NCBI GenBank assembly: GCA_044368415.1
Contig: JBIPLJ010000006.1
Coordinates: 51,162 to 115,161, forward strand
Reading direction: 5' to 3'
DNA length: 64,000 nt
Source: UBA4615 sp044368415
GTDB taxonomy: Bacteria; Pseudomonadota; Gammaproteobacteria; Burkholderiales; Burkholderiaceae_E
Positions within the stretch are counted from its first letter, which is position 1. Each line of letters starts with the position of its first letter. A program made the translations under genes and the position numbers. Positions 1 through 9,582 of this stretch are shown piece by piece. The notes below the pieces were generated by a model that was not told the origin of the DNA, made no database searches, and was given only the letters and a program-made list of their open reading frames with translations.

Positions 1-80
1 AGCGTTCGAGAACGTTCATCGGTGAAGGCCGACCCGCGGGCTCCGAACGGCGCGGGGCCGCCCGGGCGGGCCGGTGCGCG

Positions 81-1514
81 TCACATGTTGAGTGCGCGCT
101 TGTCGACAGCGAGCGCGGCTTCGCGCATCACCTCGGACATCGACGGATGTGGATGGCAGACCCGGGCGATGTCCTCGCTCGAGGCCTTGAACTCCATCGC
201 CACCGCGGCCTCGGAGATCAGGTCCGACGCACCATGACCCACGATGTGGACGCCGAGTACCTCGTCGGTCAGCGCATCGGCCAGCACCTTCACGAAGCCC
301 TCGGCGGCGTTCATGCCGAGCGCACGGCCATTGGCCATGAAGGGGAACTGTCCCGCCTTATACGCGCGGCCCTCGGCCTTGAGCTGCTGCTCTGTCTGGC
401 CGACCCAAGCGATCTCGGGCGAGGTGTAGATCACCCAGGGGATGGTGTTGTAGTCGATATGCGGCTTTTGACCGGCGATCAGTTCGGCGACCATCACGCC
501 TTCGTCCTCGCCCTTGTGCGCGAGCATCGGGCCGCGGACGACGTCGCCGACCGCGTAGACATTCGGCACCTTGGTGGCGCAGTGACCGTCGACCGGGATG
601 AAGCCGCGCTCGTCGGCCGCGAGCTTGATCGCCTCGAGGTTCAGGCCCTCGGTGTTCGGCACTCGCCCGACCGACACTATCAGCCGGTCCGCGTCGAGCA
701 CCTGCGCGGCGCCCTGCGCGTCGGTCCAGGCGATCGAGACGCCCTTCTTCGAGGTCTTGACCTCGCCGATCTTCACGCCAAGGTGGATCTTCAGGCCCTG
801 CTTGGTGAAGACCTTCCAGGCTTCCTTGGACACCGACTCGTCGCAGGCGCCGAGGAACCCGGGGAGCGCCTCGAGCACCGTCACCTCGGCGCCCAAACGA
901 CGCCAGACCGAACCGAGCTCCAGGCCGATGACCCCCGCGCCGATCACCGCGAGCTTCTTCGGCACCGAAGACAGCGCGAGCGCACCTTCGTTGTCGCAGA
1001 CGATCTCGTTGTCGACCGGCAGGCCCGGCAGGTGCCGCGCCTTCGAGCCGGTGGCGATGATCACATGCTTGGCATCGACGAGCGACACGCCGTCGGCCGT
1101 CTTGACCTCGATGCCGACCAGCCCGTCGTGCTCGCCGGTGAAGCGCGCATGCCCCTTGAGCCAGGCGATCTTGTTCTTGCGAAACAGGAACTCGATGCCT
1201 TTGGTCATCTTCGTGACGATGCCGTCCTTACGGGCCAGCATCTTCGCCAGGTCGATCTTCGCGCCGGAGACCTCGATGCCGTGGTCACCCAGGTGGTGCG
1301 CCGCTTCTTCGTACTTCTCGCTCGAGGCGAGCAGCGCCTTGGAGGGGATGCAGCCGACGTTCAGGCAGGTGCCGCCCAGCGCCAGCTCGCCCTTGGGGTT
1401 CGTCCACTTCTCGGCGCAGGCGACCTTCATGCCAAGCTGCGCCGCGCGAATCGCCGCGATATAGCCGGCCGGACCGGCTCCGATCACGACCACGTCGTAT
1501 TGTTCGCTCGCCAT
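81..1514 (-). CDS. lpdA: Dihydrolipoyl dehydrogenase (E3)
   Basis: This FAD enzyme reoxidises dihydrolipoamide on the E2 subunit with NAD+, in the cytoplasmic 2-oxoglutarate dehydrogenase complex. The 477-residue product begins MASEQYDVVVIGAGPAG, an FAD-binding GxGxxG fold. The redox-active pair is GGTCLNVGC (Cys50/Cys55), the NAD-binding segment is VIGAGVIGLELG, and the dimerisation domain ends with the HPHPSMSE active-site motif. The open frame extends upstream to about 1763, but that part lies inside sucB. The ATG at 1514 gives the standard family length. It is third in sucA-sucB-lpdA, 10 bases after the sucB stop, so co-transcription is very likely. The proximity to sucAB suggests it serves this complex, although E3 can be shared with other dehydrogenases. 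Confidence 0.97.
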   Translation of the reverse strand: MASEQYDVVVIGAGPAGYIAAIRAAQLGMKVACAEKWTNPKGELALGGTCLNVGCIPSKALLASSEKYEEAAHHLGDHGIEVSGAKIDLAKMLARKDGIVTKMTKGIEFLFRKNKIAWLKGHARFTGEHDGLVGIEVKTADGVSLVDAKHVIIATGSKARHLPGLPVDNEIVCDNEGALALSSVPKKLAVIGAGVIGLELGSVWRRLGAEVTVLEALPGFLGACDESVSKEAWKVFTKQGLKIHLGVKIGEVKTSKKGVSIAWTDAQGAAQVLDADRLIVSVGRVPNTEGLNLEAIKLAADERGFIPVDGHCATKVPNVYAVGDVVRGPMLAHKGEDEGVMVAELIAGQKPHIDYNTIPWVIYTSPEIAWVGQTEQQLKAEGRAYKAGQFPFMANGRALGMNAAEGFVKVLADALTDEVLGVHIVGHGASDLISEAAVAMEFKASSEDIARVCHPHPSMSEVMREAALAVDKRALNM

Positions 1515-1524
1515 CGTGCTTCCT

Positions 1525-2811
1525 TCAAAGGTCCAGCAGCAGGCGCGCCGGATCCTCGAGCGCCTCCTTGATCGACACCAGGAACAGCACCGCCTCGCGG
1601 CCGTCGATGATCCGGTGGTCGTAGGACAGCGCCAGATAGTTGATCGGGCGCACCACGACCTGCCCGTTCTCGACCACCGCGCGGTCCTTGGTCGCATGCA
1701 CACCCAGGATTGCCGACTGCGGCGGGTTGATGATCGGGGTCGAGAGCATCGAGCCGAACACACCGCCGTTGGAGATCGAGAAGGTGCCCCCGGTGAGCTC
1801 CTCGAGCCCCAGCTTGCCGTCCTGGGCCTTCTTGCCGTACTCGCCGATCTGCTTCTCGATCTGCGCGAAGTTCATCTGGTCGGCGTTGCGGACCACCGGC
1901 ACCACCAGGCCACGCGGTGAACCCACGGCCACGCCGATGTCGAAGAAGCCGTGATAGACGATGTCAGTGCCGTCGATCGATGCATTGACGACCGGGTATT
2001 TCTTGAGCGCGTGGACCGCCGCCTTCACGAAGAAGCTCATGAAGCCCAGGCGCGCGCCGTGCTCCTTCTCGAACCGCTCCTGGTACTTCTTGCGAAGGTC
2101 CATGACCGGCTGCATGTTGACCTCGTTGAAGGTCGTGAGAATCGCATTCGTGGCTTGCGACTGCAGCAGGCGCTCGGCCACGCGCTGACGCAGCCGCGAC
2201 ATTGCGACGCGCTGCTCGGGCCGTCCCTCGATCAGCTTGTTCGGGTCGATCGGGGCCTGCACGGGGGGCAGGCTCGACGACGGCACACCGGTCGGGATCG
2301 GACGCAGGGGCGGGGCCGGGGCCGGGGCCGGGGCCGTCGCGCCGGCGGCGACCGCCGCGATCACGTCGCCCTTGGTCACGCGGCCGTCGCGGCCGGTGCC
2401 CGTGACCTGCGAGGTCGACAGGCCCGTCTCGGCGAGCATCTTGGCAGCCGCGGGCATCGCCACGTCGCCCTTGCCGCCCGTCGAGGCCGGCGCGGCGCCG
2501 GTGCCGGGTGCCGCCGCGGCTGCAACCGGCGCAGGCACGGCGACCGGAACCGGCGCCGCACCGGCCTTAGCCTCGGTGTCGATGACCGCGATGACCTCGC
2601 CTGCGACCACTGTGCTGCCATCGCCCTTGACGATCTGGACGATGACGCCCGACTCGGGGGCGGGGAGCTCCAGGACGACCTTGTCGGTCTCGACGTCGAT
2701 CAGGTTCTGATCGCGTTCCACGGCCTCGCCGGCCTTCTTGTGCCACTGCAGCAGGGTGGCTTCCGCAACCGACTCTGAGAGCTGCGGAACCTTGACTTCT
2801 ATCAGCGCCAT
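1525..2811 (-). CDS. sucB: 2-Oxoglutarate dehydrogenase E2, dihydrolipoyl succinyltransferase
   Basis: This is the core subunit of the 2-oxoglutarate dehydrogenase complex. It transfers succinyl from lipoamide to CoA. The product has 428 residues. An N-terminal lipoyl domain carries the ETDKVVLE site (lipoyl Lys44). A long Ala/Pro linker follows (about residues 80-120). Next come a peripheral E3-binding domain (around MPAAAKMLAETGL) and a second Ala/Pro linker. The C-terminal catalytic domain contains the SYDHRIIDGREAV active site. The ATG at 2811 is chosen because the protein then starts directly at the lipoyl domain. It lies 5 bases after the sucA stop and 10 before lpdA, so the three genes form one operon. 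Low-complexity linkers explain the many spurious antisense frames here. Confidence 0.97.
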   Translation of the reverse strand: MALIEVKVPQLSESVAEATLLQWHKKAGEAVERDQNLIDVETDKVVLELPAPESGVIVQIVKGDGSTVVAGEVIAVIDTEAKAGAAPVPVAVPAPVAAAAAPGTGAAPASTGGKGDVAMPAAAKMLAETGLSTSQVTGTGRDGRVTKGDVIAAVAAGATAPAPAPAPPLRPIPTGVPSSSLPPVQAPIDPNKLIEGRPEQRVAMSRLRQRVAERLLQSQATNAILTTFNEVNMQPVMDLRKKYQERFEKEHGARLGFMSFFVKAAVHALKKYPVVNASIDGTDIVYHGFFDIGVAVGSPRGLVVPVVRNADQMNFAQIEKQIGEYGKKAQDGKLGLEELTGGTFSISNGGVFGSMLSTPIINPPQSAILGVHATKDRAVVENGQVVVRPINYLALSYDHRIIDGREAVLFLVSIKEALEDPARLLLDL

Positions 2812-2816
2812 GATGT

Positions 2817-5681
2817 TCAGGAGGCCTTCTTGGTCTTCGTTTTCGGGGCGTCGCCCAGGGCCGCGATGAGCAGGTCCTTCTGTTGGGCGTAATGCTTGTC
2901 GTAGTAGCCGACGGCCGGCGAGGCCGAGGCGGGACGCCCGGCGTAGGACAGCCGCTGACCGTCCTTGAGCGCGTCCTGGATGTGGTGTTGCACGAAGAAC
3001 CAGGCGCCCTGGTTCTGCGGCTCGTCCTGGCACCAGACCACCTGAGTCAGCGCCGGATACTTCTTCAGCTCGGTCTCGAGCGCCTTGTGCGGAAACGGGT
3101 AGAGCTGCTCGAGGCGCAGCAACGCGACGTCCTGGAGCTCGCGCTCGCGCCGCGCGAGCAGCAGGTCGTAGTAGACCTTGCCGGAGCACAACACGACCTT
3201 CTTCACACCCTTGGCGTCGAGGTCTGCTGTGGTGTCGGCGATCACGGTCTGGAAGCCGCCACGCGCGAGGTCCTGCAGCGCGCAGACCGCCTCCTTGTTC
3301 CGCAGCAGCGACTTCGGGGTCAGGATGATCAGCGGCTTGCGGAACGCGCGGATCATCTGCCGGCGCAGCAGGTGAAAGATCTGCGCGGGCGTCGTCGGCT
3401 GGCAGACCTGCATGTTGTGCTCGGCGCACAGCTGCAGGAAGCGCTCGAGGCGCGCCGAAGAATGCTCGGGGCCCATTCCCTCATAGCCATGCGGCAGCAT
3501 CAACGTCAGGCCGCAGGCGCGGCCCCACTTGGTCTCGGCCGAGGAGATGAACTGGTCGATCACGACCTGTGCGCCATTGACGAAGTCACCGAACTGCGCC
3601 TCCCAGATCACCAGCGCGTTCGGCTCCGCGGTGGCGTAGCCGAACTCGAACGCCAGCACCGCCTCCTCGGACAGCACCGAATCAATCACGGTGAAGCGGC
3701 CCTGGTTGTCGCCGACATGCTCGAGCGGGATGTAGTAGCCCGAATCCCAGCGCTCGCGGTTCTGGTCGTGCAGCACCGAGTGTCGATGCGTGAACGTGCC
3801 GCGGCCCGCATCCTGCCCGGACAGGCGCACCGCGTAGCCCGAGGCGAGCAGCGTCGCGTAGGCCATGTGCTCGCCCATGCCCCAGTCGAGCGCGAGGTCA
3901 CCGTGGCCCATCGCTCGGCGATCGGCGACGACCTTCTCGACCAGCGGGTGCATCTTCAGCGTGTCGGGGATGCTGGTGATCCTCTCGGCGAGCCGGCGCA
4001 ACTCTTCCATCGGGACCGCGGTGTCCGCGCTGTCAGTCCACTTGCGGTTCAGGAACGGCATCCAGTCGACCGCGAACTTGCTCTTGAAGTTCGAGATCAC
4101 CGGGTCCGAGGTGTGCCGGCCTTCATCCATCGCGGCGCGAAAGCCCTTGACCATCGCATCGCCGTCGCCGGCCTTGAGCACGCCCTGCGCCTCGAGGCGG
4201 TCGGCGTACAGCTTGCGGGTGCCCGGATGCTCGCCAATCTTCTTGTACATCAGCGGTTGGGTCAGCGCCGGCGTGTCCTGCTCGTTGTGGCCGAGCTTGC
4301 GGAAGCAGACGATGTCCAACACCACGTCCTTGCCGAACTGCTTGCGGAAGTCCATCGCGATCTGGGTCGCGAAGACCACCGCCTCGGGGTCGTCGCCGTT
4401 CACGTGGAACACCGGCGCCTCGATCATCTTCACGACGTCGGAGCAGTAGATCGTCGAGCGCGAGTCGCGCGGGTCCGAGGTGGTGAAGCCAATCTGGTTG
4501 TTGATGACGATGTGGACCGTGCCGCCCGTGCCGTAGCCGCGGGTCTGGGCCAGGTTCAGCGTCTCCATCACCACGCCCTGGCCGGCGAACGCGGCGTCGC
4601 CGTGCACGATTACCGGCAGCACCTGCGAGCCGTCCTCGTCGCCGCGGCGGTCCTGTCGGGCGCGCGTCGAGCCCTCGACCACCGGATTGACGATCTCGAG
4701 GTGGGAGGGGTTGAACGCGAGCGACAGGTGCACCGGGCCGCCAGGCGTCGAGACGTCGCTCGAGAATCCCTGGTGGTACTTCACGTCGCCCGAGGGCAGG
4801 TCGTCCGCGTGCTGGCCCTCGAATTCGGCGAACAGATCCTTGGGACCCTTGCCCAAGGTGTTCACCAGCACGTTCAGGCGTCCGCGGTGCGCCATACCGA
4901 TGACGAACTCCTGGATGCCCTGCGAGCCGCCGTGCTGCACCACCTCGTCCATTGATGCGATGAAGCTCTCTCCGCCTTCCAGCGAGAACCGCTTCTGGCC
5001 GACATAGCGGGTGTGGAGGTACTTCTCGAGGCCCTCGGCTGCGGTCAGCCGCTCGAGGATCCGCCTCTTCTTCTCGGCAGAAAACTTCGGCTTGGCACGC
5101 GTGCTCTCGAGCCGCTCCTGAATCCAGCGCTTCTGCGCCGGATCGGTGATGTACATGAACTCGGCGCCGATGGTGCCGCAGTAGGTCTCGCGCAGCGCGC
5201 GCAGCAGGTCGCGCAGCGGCGCGTTCTCGAAGCCGAAGAAGGTGTTCGCCGCCGAGTAGATGTTCGCGTGGTCGCCTTCGGTGAAGTCGTAGAACGCGGT
5301 CTCGAGCTCGGGGATCTGCTGGCGCTCCTGGCGCTTGAGCGGGTCGAGGTCGGCCCAGCGAGAGCCGAGGAAACGGTAGGCCGCCACCAGCTGCTGGACA
5401 TAGACCTGCTTGCGCGCTCCCGCGGCGTCGCCACCCATCACGCGCGGCTGCAGCGTACCGTCCTTGGCGCGCTCGGCAAAAGACTGGACGATCGGGGCGT
5501 GCGCGACGTCGGGCGTCTGCGGATTACCGTCGGCGGCCGGCACCATCTGCATGGTGTCGAAGTACGTCCGCCACTGCTCGGGCACCGAGCCGGGGTTGTT
5601 CAAGTAGGATTCGTAGAGCTCCTCGACGTACGGCGCGTTGCCGCCGAACAGGTACGAGCTGGAATTAAATTCCTTCATCAT
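2817..5681 (-). CDS. sucA: 2-Oxoglutarate dehydrogenase E1 component
   Basis: This thiamine-diphosphate-dependent E1 decarboxylates 2-oxoglutarate and succinylates the lipoyl group of SucB in the TCA cycle. The 954-residue length is typical. The N-terminus (SSYLFGGNAPYVEELYESYL) is the short segment that docks E1 to the complex. The ThDP region includes GMAHRGRLNVLVN and the metal-binding HGDAAFAGQGVVMET / NNQIGFTT segments. The C-terminal transketolase-like part includes EAQFGDFVNGAQVVIDQFI and LMLPHGYEGMGPEHSSARLE. A strong Shine-Dalgarno, GGGAGGTG, sits at 5689-5696, 7 bases upstream of the first ATG. Two adjacent ATGs (5681 and 5678) could serve. It is the first gene of sucA-sucB-lpdA. 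Confidence 0.98.
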   Translation of the reverse strand: MMKEFNSSSYLFGGNAPYVEELYESYLNNPGSVPEQWRTYFDTMQMVPAADGNPQTPDVAHAPIVQSFAERAKDGTLQPRVMGGDAAGARKQVYVQQLVAAYRFLGSRWADLDPLKRQERQQIPELETAFYDFTEGDHANIYSAANTFFGFENAPLRDLLRALRETYCGTIGAEFMYITDPAQKRWIQERLESTRAKPKFSAEKKRRILERLTAAEGLEKYLHTRYVGQKRFSLEGGESFIASMDEVVQHGGSQGIQEFVIGMAHRGRLNVLVNTLGKGPKDLFAEFEGQHADDLPSGDVKYHQGFSSDVSTPGGPVHLSLAFNPSHLEIVNPVVEGSTRARQDRRGDEDGSQVLPVIVHGDAAFAGQGVVMETLNLAQTRGYGTGGTVHIVINNQIGFTTSDPRDSRSTIYCSDVVKMIEAPVFHVNGDDPEAVVFATQIAMDFRKQFGKDVVLDIVCFRKLGHNEQDTPALTQPLMYKKIGEHPGTRKLYADRLEAQGVLKAGDGDAMVKGFRAAMDEGRHTSDPVISNFKSKFAVDWMPFLNRKWTDSADTAVPMEELRRLAERITSIPDTLKMHPLVEKVVADRRAMGHGDLALDWGMGEHMAYATLLASGYAVRLSGQDAGRGTFTHRHSVLHDQNRERWDSGYYIPLEHVGDNQGRFTVIDSVLSEEAVLAFEFGYATAEPNALVIWEAQFGDFVNGAQVVIDQFISSAETKWGRACGLTLMLPHGYEGMGPEHSSARLERFLQLCAEHNMQVCQPTTPAQIFHLLRRQMIRAFRKPLIILTPKSLLRNKEAVCALQDLARGGFQTVIADTTADLDAKGVKKVVLCSGKVYYDLLLARRERELQDVALLRLEQLYPFPHKALETELKKYPALTQVVWCQDEPQNQGAWFFVQHHIQDALKDGQRLSYAGRPASASPAVGYYDKHYAQQKDLLIAALGDAPKTKTKKAS

Positions 5682-5832
5682 CGCGCTTCACCTCCCAAGA
5701 CGAGTTTCTCGTCGAAAGTGCGGAAAGGGATCTAGTCGCCCTTTCCCTCCGCATTCCGGCTCCAACCGGTTCGCGGACGCTGCTGCCAGGGACTCCGCAG
5801 ACCCGTGATCCGCGCCCCGACACAACGGTGCG

Positions 5833-5861
5833 ATGTTAGCACGGCGGTCACTCCACCAATC
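5833..5861 (-). promoter_or_regulatory. Possible sucAB-lpdA promoter
   Basis: On the minus strand a TAACAT hexamer (5833-5838) lies 17 bases from GATTGG (5856-5861), about 150 bases before sucA. The -10 matches 4 of 6 consensus bases and the -35 is poor, so this is only a candidate. If it is correct, the upstream ATG of the divergent gene at 5833 lies inside the promoter, which would favour that gene's internal start at 5926. Confidence 0.22.
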
Positions 5862-5925
5862 TTACGAAACAGGCCGCCCAACCTTTGTTTCTCGACGCTT
5901 CGTCGGACTCAAGCGCGACGCGAGC

Positions 5926-7017
5926 ATGCCGTTAGATTCGGAAGCGGCCCGTCCGGCCGCACCACGACCTGACCGGAGGCAACCCTTGGGTGCAGCGACG
6001 ATCGATCACGCGGCGGCGAGCGCACGGGGCGCCGCCTTGGCCCGAAGCAACTCGGATGTCCTCGACGCCGCCGACTGGCGGCACGGTGGTCAGGGCGCCA
6101 CCGCGGCCCTGCTCGAGTGGGTCGAGCACAGCGGCGAGCCCGTGGTCGCGCTCGATCGGACCGGACGGATCGCGATCGCGAATCCCGCGTTCGCCCGCGC
6201 CTTTGTGGTCGGGATCGGGCAGTCGAAGCCTCCATCGGGCGCCACGCACCGCTGTGTGTCGCTGCTGGCCCGCTTCGTTCCGCTGCTGTCCCCGCCGCGG
6301 CTCGCGCGCTGGATCGACGAAAGCGGCGCCACGCCGACCCGGATGCACCGCCTGCTGGCCGAGGCGATCGGCGCGGATGGCGACCGGTTCCTGGTGGCCG
6401 CCACGCTGCTGCCGGTGAGCGCGGGCATGGGGGATGGCGAGCCGTGCTGCGTGGTCGCCCTGCGCCCGCTCGACGCATCGCGCGGCGTGCCGCTCCCCGA
6501 GCGGCCCCTCGCCAGCGAGCCTCGGGTCGGGGATACGGTGACGCTCGGCGCCGTGCTCGACGCGGCCTCGCGCGCCCCGTCGCAGCCCGCAGCGCGGGGC
6601 CGCATCCATCGCGCACTGCATGACGTCGCCGCACATATCGAGGCCGATCCGAGCGCAGTGCGCGACGCCCTGGCCAGACTGATTGACAACGCGCTGCGCC
6701 ATGCGCCCGCCGAGTCGCCGGTGACGCTGCGCTCGCGCCGGGAGAGCTGCGAGCCAGCCGGTGCATCGCCCGGGGCATCGAGCGTCGGCCACATCGTGAT
6801 CACCGTCGCCGACCGCGGTCCCGGCTTCACCCGGTGGCAGCTGCAGCGTGCCTTCGAGCCGTTCGCGCGAACGCCGTCCGCCGAATCGGGCGCGGAGCCA
6901 GGCCTGGGCCTGGCCATAGCCCGGCATCTCATTGAATCGCAGCACGGCTGGATCGAGCTGCGCAGCGTCGCCGGCGTAGGCACCGAGGCCGAGGTCTGGC
7001 TACCCGAGGCTGACTGA
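5926..7017 (+). CDS. PAS and histidine-kinase-type ATPase protein without a dimerisation/phosphoacceptor domain
   Basis: Predicted cytoplasmic signalling protein. With the ATG at 5926 it has 363 residues; an in-frame ATG at 5833 would add 31. The N-terminal third has a PAS-like segment (VVALDRTGRIAIANPAFARAF). The C-terminal third is a clear HATPase_c domain: N box (LARLIDNALRHAP), G1 box (VADRGPGF), F box (AFEPFAR) and G2 box (GLGLAIARHLIESQHG). No HisKA motif (an H box of the SHELRTPL kind) is visible between them, no transmembrane segment is evident, and no response regulator gene is adjacent. It diverges from sucA and converges on gltA. It could be a truncated or atypical kinase, an ATP-binding sensor or a phosphatase-type partner. 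Its target is unknown. Confidence 0.75.
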   Translation: MPLDSEAARPAAPRPDRRQPLGAATIDHAAASARGAALARSNSDVLDAADWRHGGQGATAALLEWVEHSGEPVVALDRTGRIAIANPAFARAFVVGIGQSKPPSGATHRCVSLLARFVPLLSPPRLARWIDESGATPTRMHRLLAEAIGADGDRFLVAATLLPVSAGMGDGEPCCVVALRPLDASRGVPLPERPLASEPRVGDTVTLGAVLDAASRAPSQPAARGRIHRALHDVAAHIEADPSAVRDALARLIDNALRHAPAESPVTLRSRRESCEPAGASPGASSVGHIVITVADRGPGFTRWQLQRAFEPFARTPSAESGAEPGLGLAIARHLIESQHGWIELRSVAGVGTEAEVWLPEAD

Positions 7018-7025
7018 GGAGGGCC

Positions 7026-7051
7026 AAAAAAAACCGGCCCCTAGGGGCCGG
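7026..7051 (-). terminator. Intrinsic terminator of gltA
   Basis: The 18-base perfect palindrome CCGGCCCCTAGGGGCCGG (7034-7051) is followed on the minus strand by eight T residues (7033-7026). It lies about 40 bases after the gltA stop and only 8 bases beyond the stop of the convergent PAS-ATPase gene. Confidence 0.9.
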
Positions 7052-7093
7052 CCGGTGCCACCGCGGCGCTCGAGGCGCCACGGGAGCTCGCAC

Positions 7094-8401
<1,308 letters not shown>

Positions 8402-8483
8402 CGGTCGCCCTGTGGATACGTGCGGAAGAGGTGGGGTCGGTCGGTTGAGGTCCGGGCGGGCGGCCGTGTCGGGGCTGCCGCGC

Positions 8484-8774
8484 TCAGGCTGTACGCAGCC
8501 GGTCGAGCATCCGGCGCGCATGCGGCTCGTCCAGGACGCCGTCTGGCTCGCTGCGGCCCAGGAGCAGGTCCATCAGCGCATTGTCGGACAGATCGAGTAG
8601 GCGAACCAGACCGCCTACCTCCTCATCGGTCAGCGCGGCTTCGTTCGCGTCGAGGAATCGCGTCAGCACCAGGTCGTTCTCGAGCAGGCCCCGACGGCTG
8701 CGCCAGCGCAGCCGCCGGCGGCGCGCTGGATCGTCCTGGTGGCGCACGACCGTGTCGGCGTCGGGCGGGAGCAT
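8484..8774 (-). CDS. sdhE: Succinate dehydrogenase assembly factor 2 / SdhE family
   Basis: This small 96-residue cytoplasmic protein assists covalent flavinylation of SdhA. The family signature RRGLLENDLVLTRFL (RGxxE) is present at about residues 27-41, followed by the DEEVGGLVRLLDLSDNALMDLLLG helices. It lies between sdhB (30 bases upstream) and gltA, which matches the sdhCDAB-sdhE-gltA order common in this group. The extended Arg-rich N-terminus is slightly longer than in enterobacterial YgfY. Confidence 0.93.
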   Translation of the reverse strand: MLPPDADTVVRHQDDPARRRRLRWRSRRGLLENDLVLTRFLDANEAALTDEEVGGLVRLLDLSDNALMDLLLGRSEPDGVLDEPHARRMLDRLRTA

Positions 8775-8804
8775 CGTCGGCGGCCGCTTGGGTCGTCCGG
8801 GGCC

Positions 8805-9566
8805 TCAGACCGCCCGGCGGACCATCAGGTCCTTAATCTTGCCGATCGCGAGCGTCGGGTTCAGCCCCTTTGGGCAGACGTCGACGCAATTCATGATCGT
8901 GTGGCAGCGGAAGAGCCGGTACGGATCCTCGAGGTCGTCGAGTCGGGCGCTGGTTGCCTGGTCACGGCTGTCGGCGATGAATCGATAGGCCTGGAGCAAC
9001 CCGGCCGGCCCGACGAACTTGTCCGGATTCCACCAGAACGACGGGCAGGAAGTCGAACAACAGGCGCACAGGATGCACTCGTAGAGGCCGTCGAGCTCGT
9101 TTCGCTCCTCCGGCGTCTGCAGTCGCTCCTTCTCGGGCGGCGGGGTGTCGTTGATCAGGAACGGCTTGATCGAGTGGTACTGCTTGAAGAACTGCGTCAT
9201 GTCGACGATCAGGTCGCGGATCACCGGCAGCCCGGGCAGAGGCTTGAGGACGATCGGCTCCTTGAGGTCACGCAGATTCGTGATGCAGGCCAGGCCGTTC
9301 TTGCCGTTGATGTTCATCGCATCCGACCCGCATACGCCTTCGCGGCACGAGCGGCGGTACGCGACCGAGTCGTCGGTCACCTGCTTGATGCGCATCAGGG
9401 CGTCGAGCAGCATCTTGTCGGTCGGCAGCAGCGCGACCGTCAGGTCCTGCATGTAGGGCTTCGCGTCCTTGTCCGGGTCGTACCGGTAGATCGAGAAGCG
9501 GACCGTCCGGGTCGCGGCAGGCTTGGCGCCGGCGCCCACTGGGGCGTTCATGACAACTGCGTTCAT
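8805..9566 (-). CDS. sdhB: Succinate dehydrogenase iron-sulfur subunit
   Basis: Carries electrons from the SdhA flavin to quinone. The 253-residue product has the N-terminal [2Fe-2S] ferredoxin-like motif (SCREGVCGSDAMNINGKNGLAC) and a C-terminal ferredoxin domain with CILCACCSTSCP and CHTIMNCVDVCPKGLNP for the [4Fe-4S] and [3Fe-4S] clusters. The first about 18 residues (MNAVVMNAPVGAGAKPAA) are extra relative to many homologues; a second Met at codon 6 is an alternative start. It is 16 bases downstream of sdhA. Confidence 0.98.
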   Translation of the reverse strand: MNAVVMNAPVGAGAKPAATRTVRFSIYRYDPDKDAKPYMQDLTVALLPTDKMLLDALMRIKQVTDDSVAYRRSCREGVCGSDAMNINGKNGLACITNLRDLKEPIVLKPLPGLPVIRDLIVDMTQFFKQYHSIKPFLINDTPPPEKERLQTPEERNELDGLYECILCACCSTSCPSFWWNPDKFVGPAGLLQAYRFIADSRDQATSARLDDLEDPYRLFRCHTIMNCVDVCPKGLNPTLAIGKIKDLMVRRAV

Positions 9567-9582
9567 CGATCGGTGCTCCTGC

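Noticed and set aside
147..1571. Long plus-strand open frame opposite lpdA, and similar ones at 2883-4955, 29573-32419 and 41531-43444
   Set aside because: They are antisense to well-supported genes; GC-rich third positions keep the opposite strand open. The translations are Arg/His/Gly-rich and match no family.
1515..1763. Upstream extension of lpdA to 1763
   Set aside because: It overlaps sucB coding sequence and has the composition of a shifted-frame translation; the ATG at 1514 gives the normal product.
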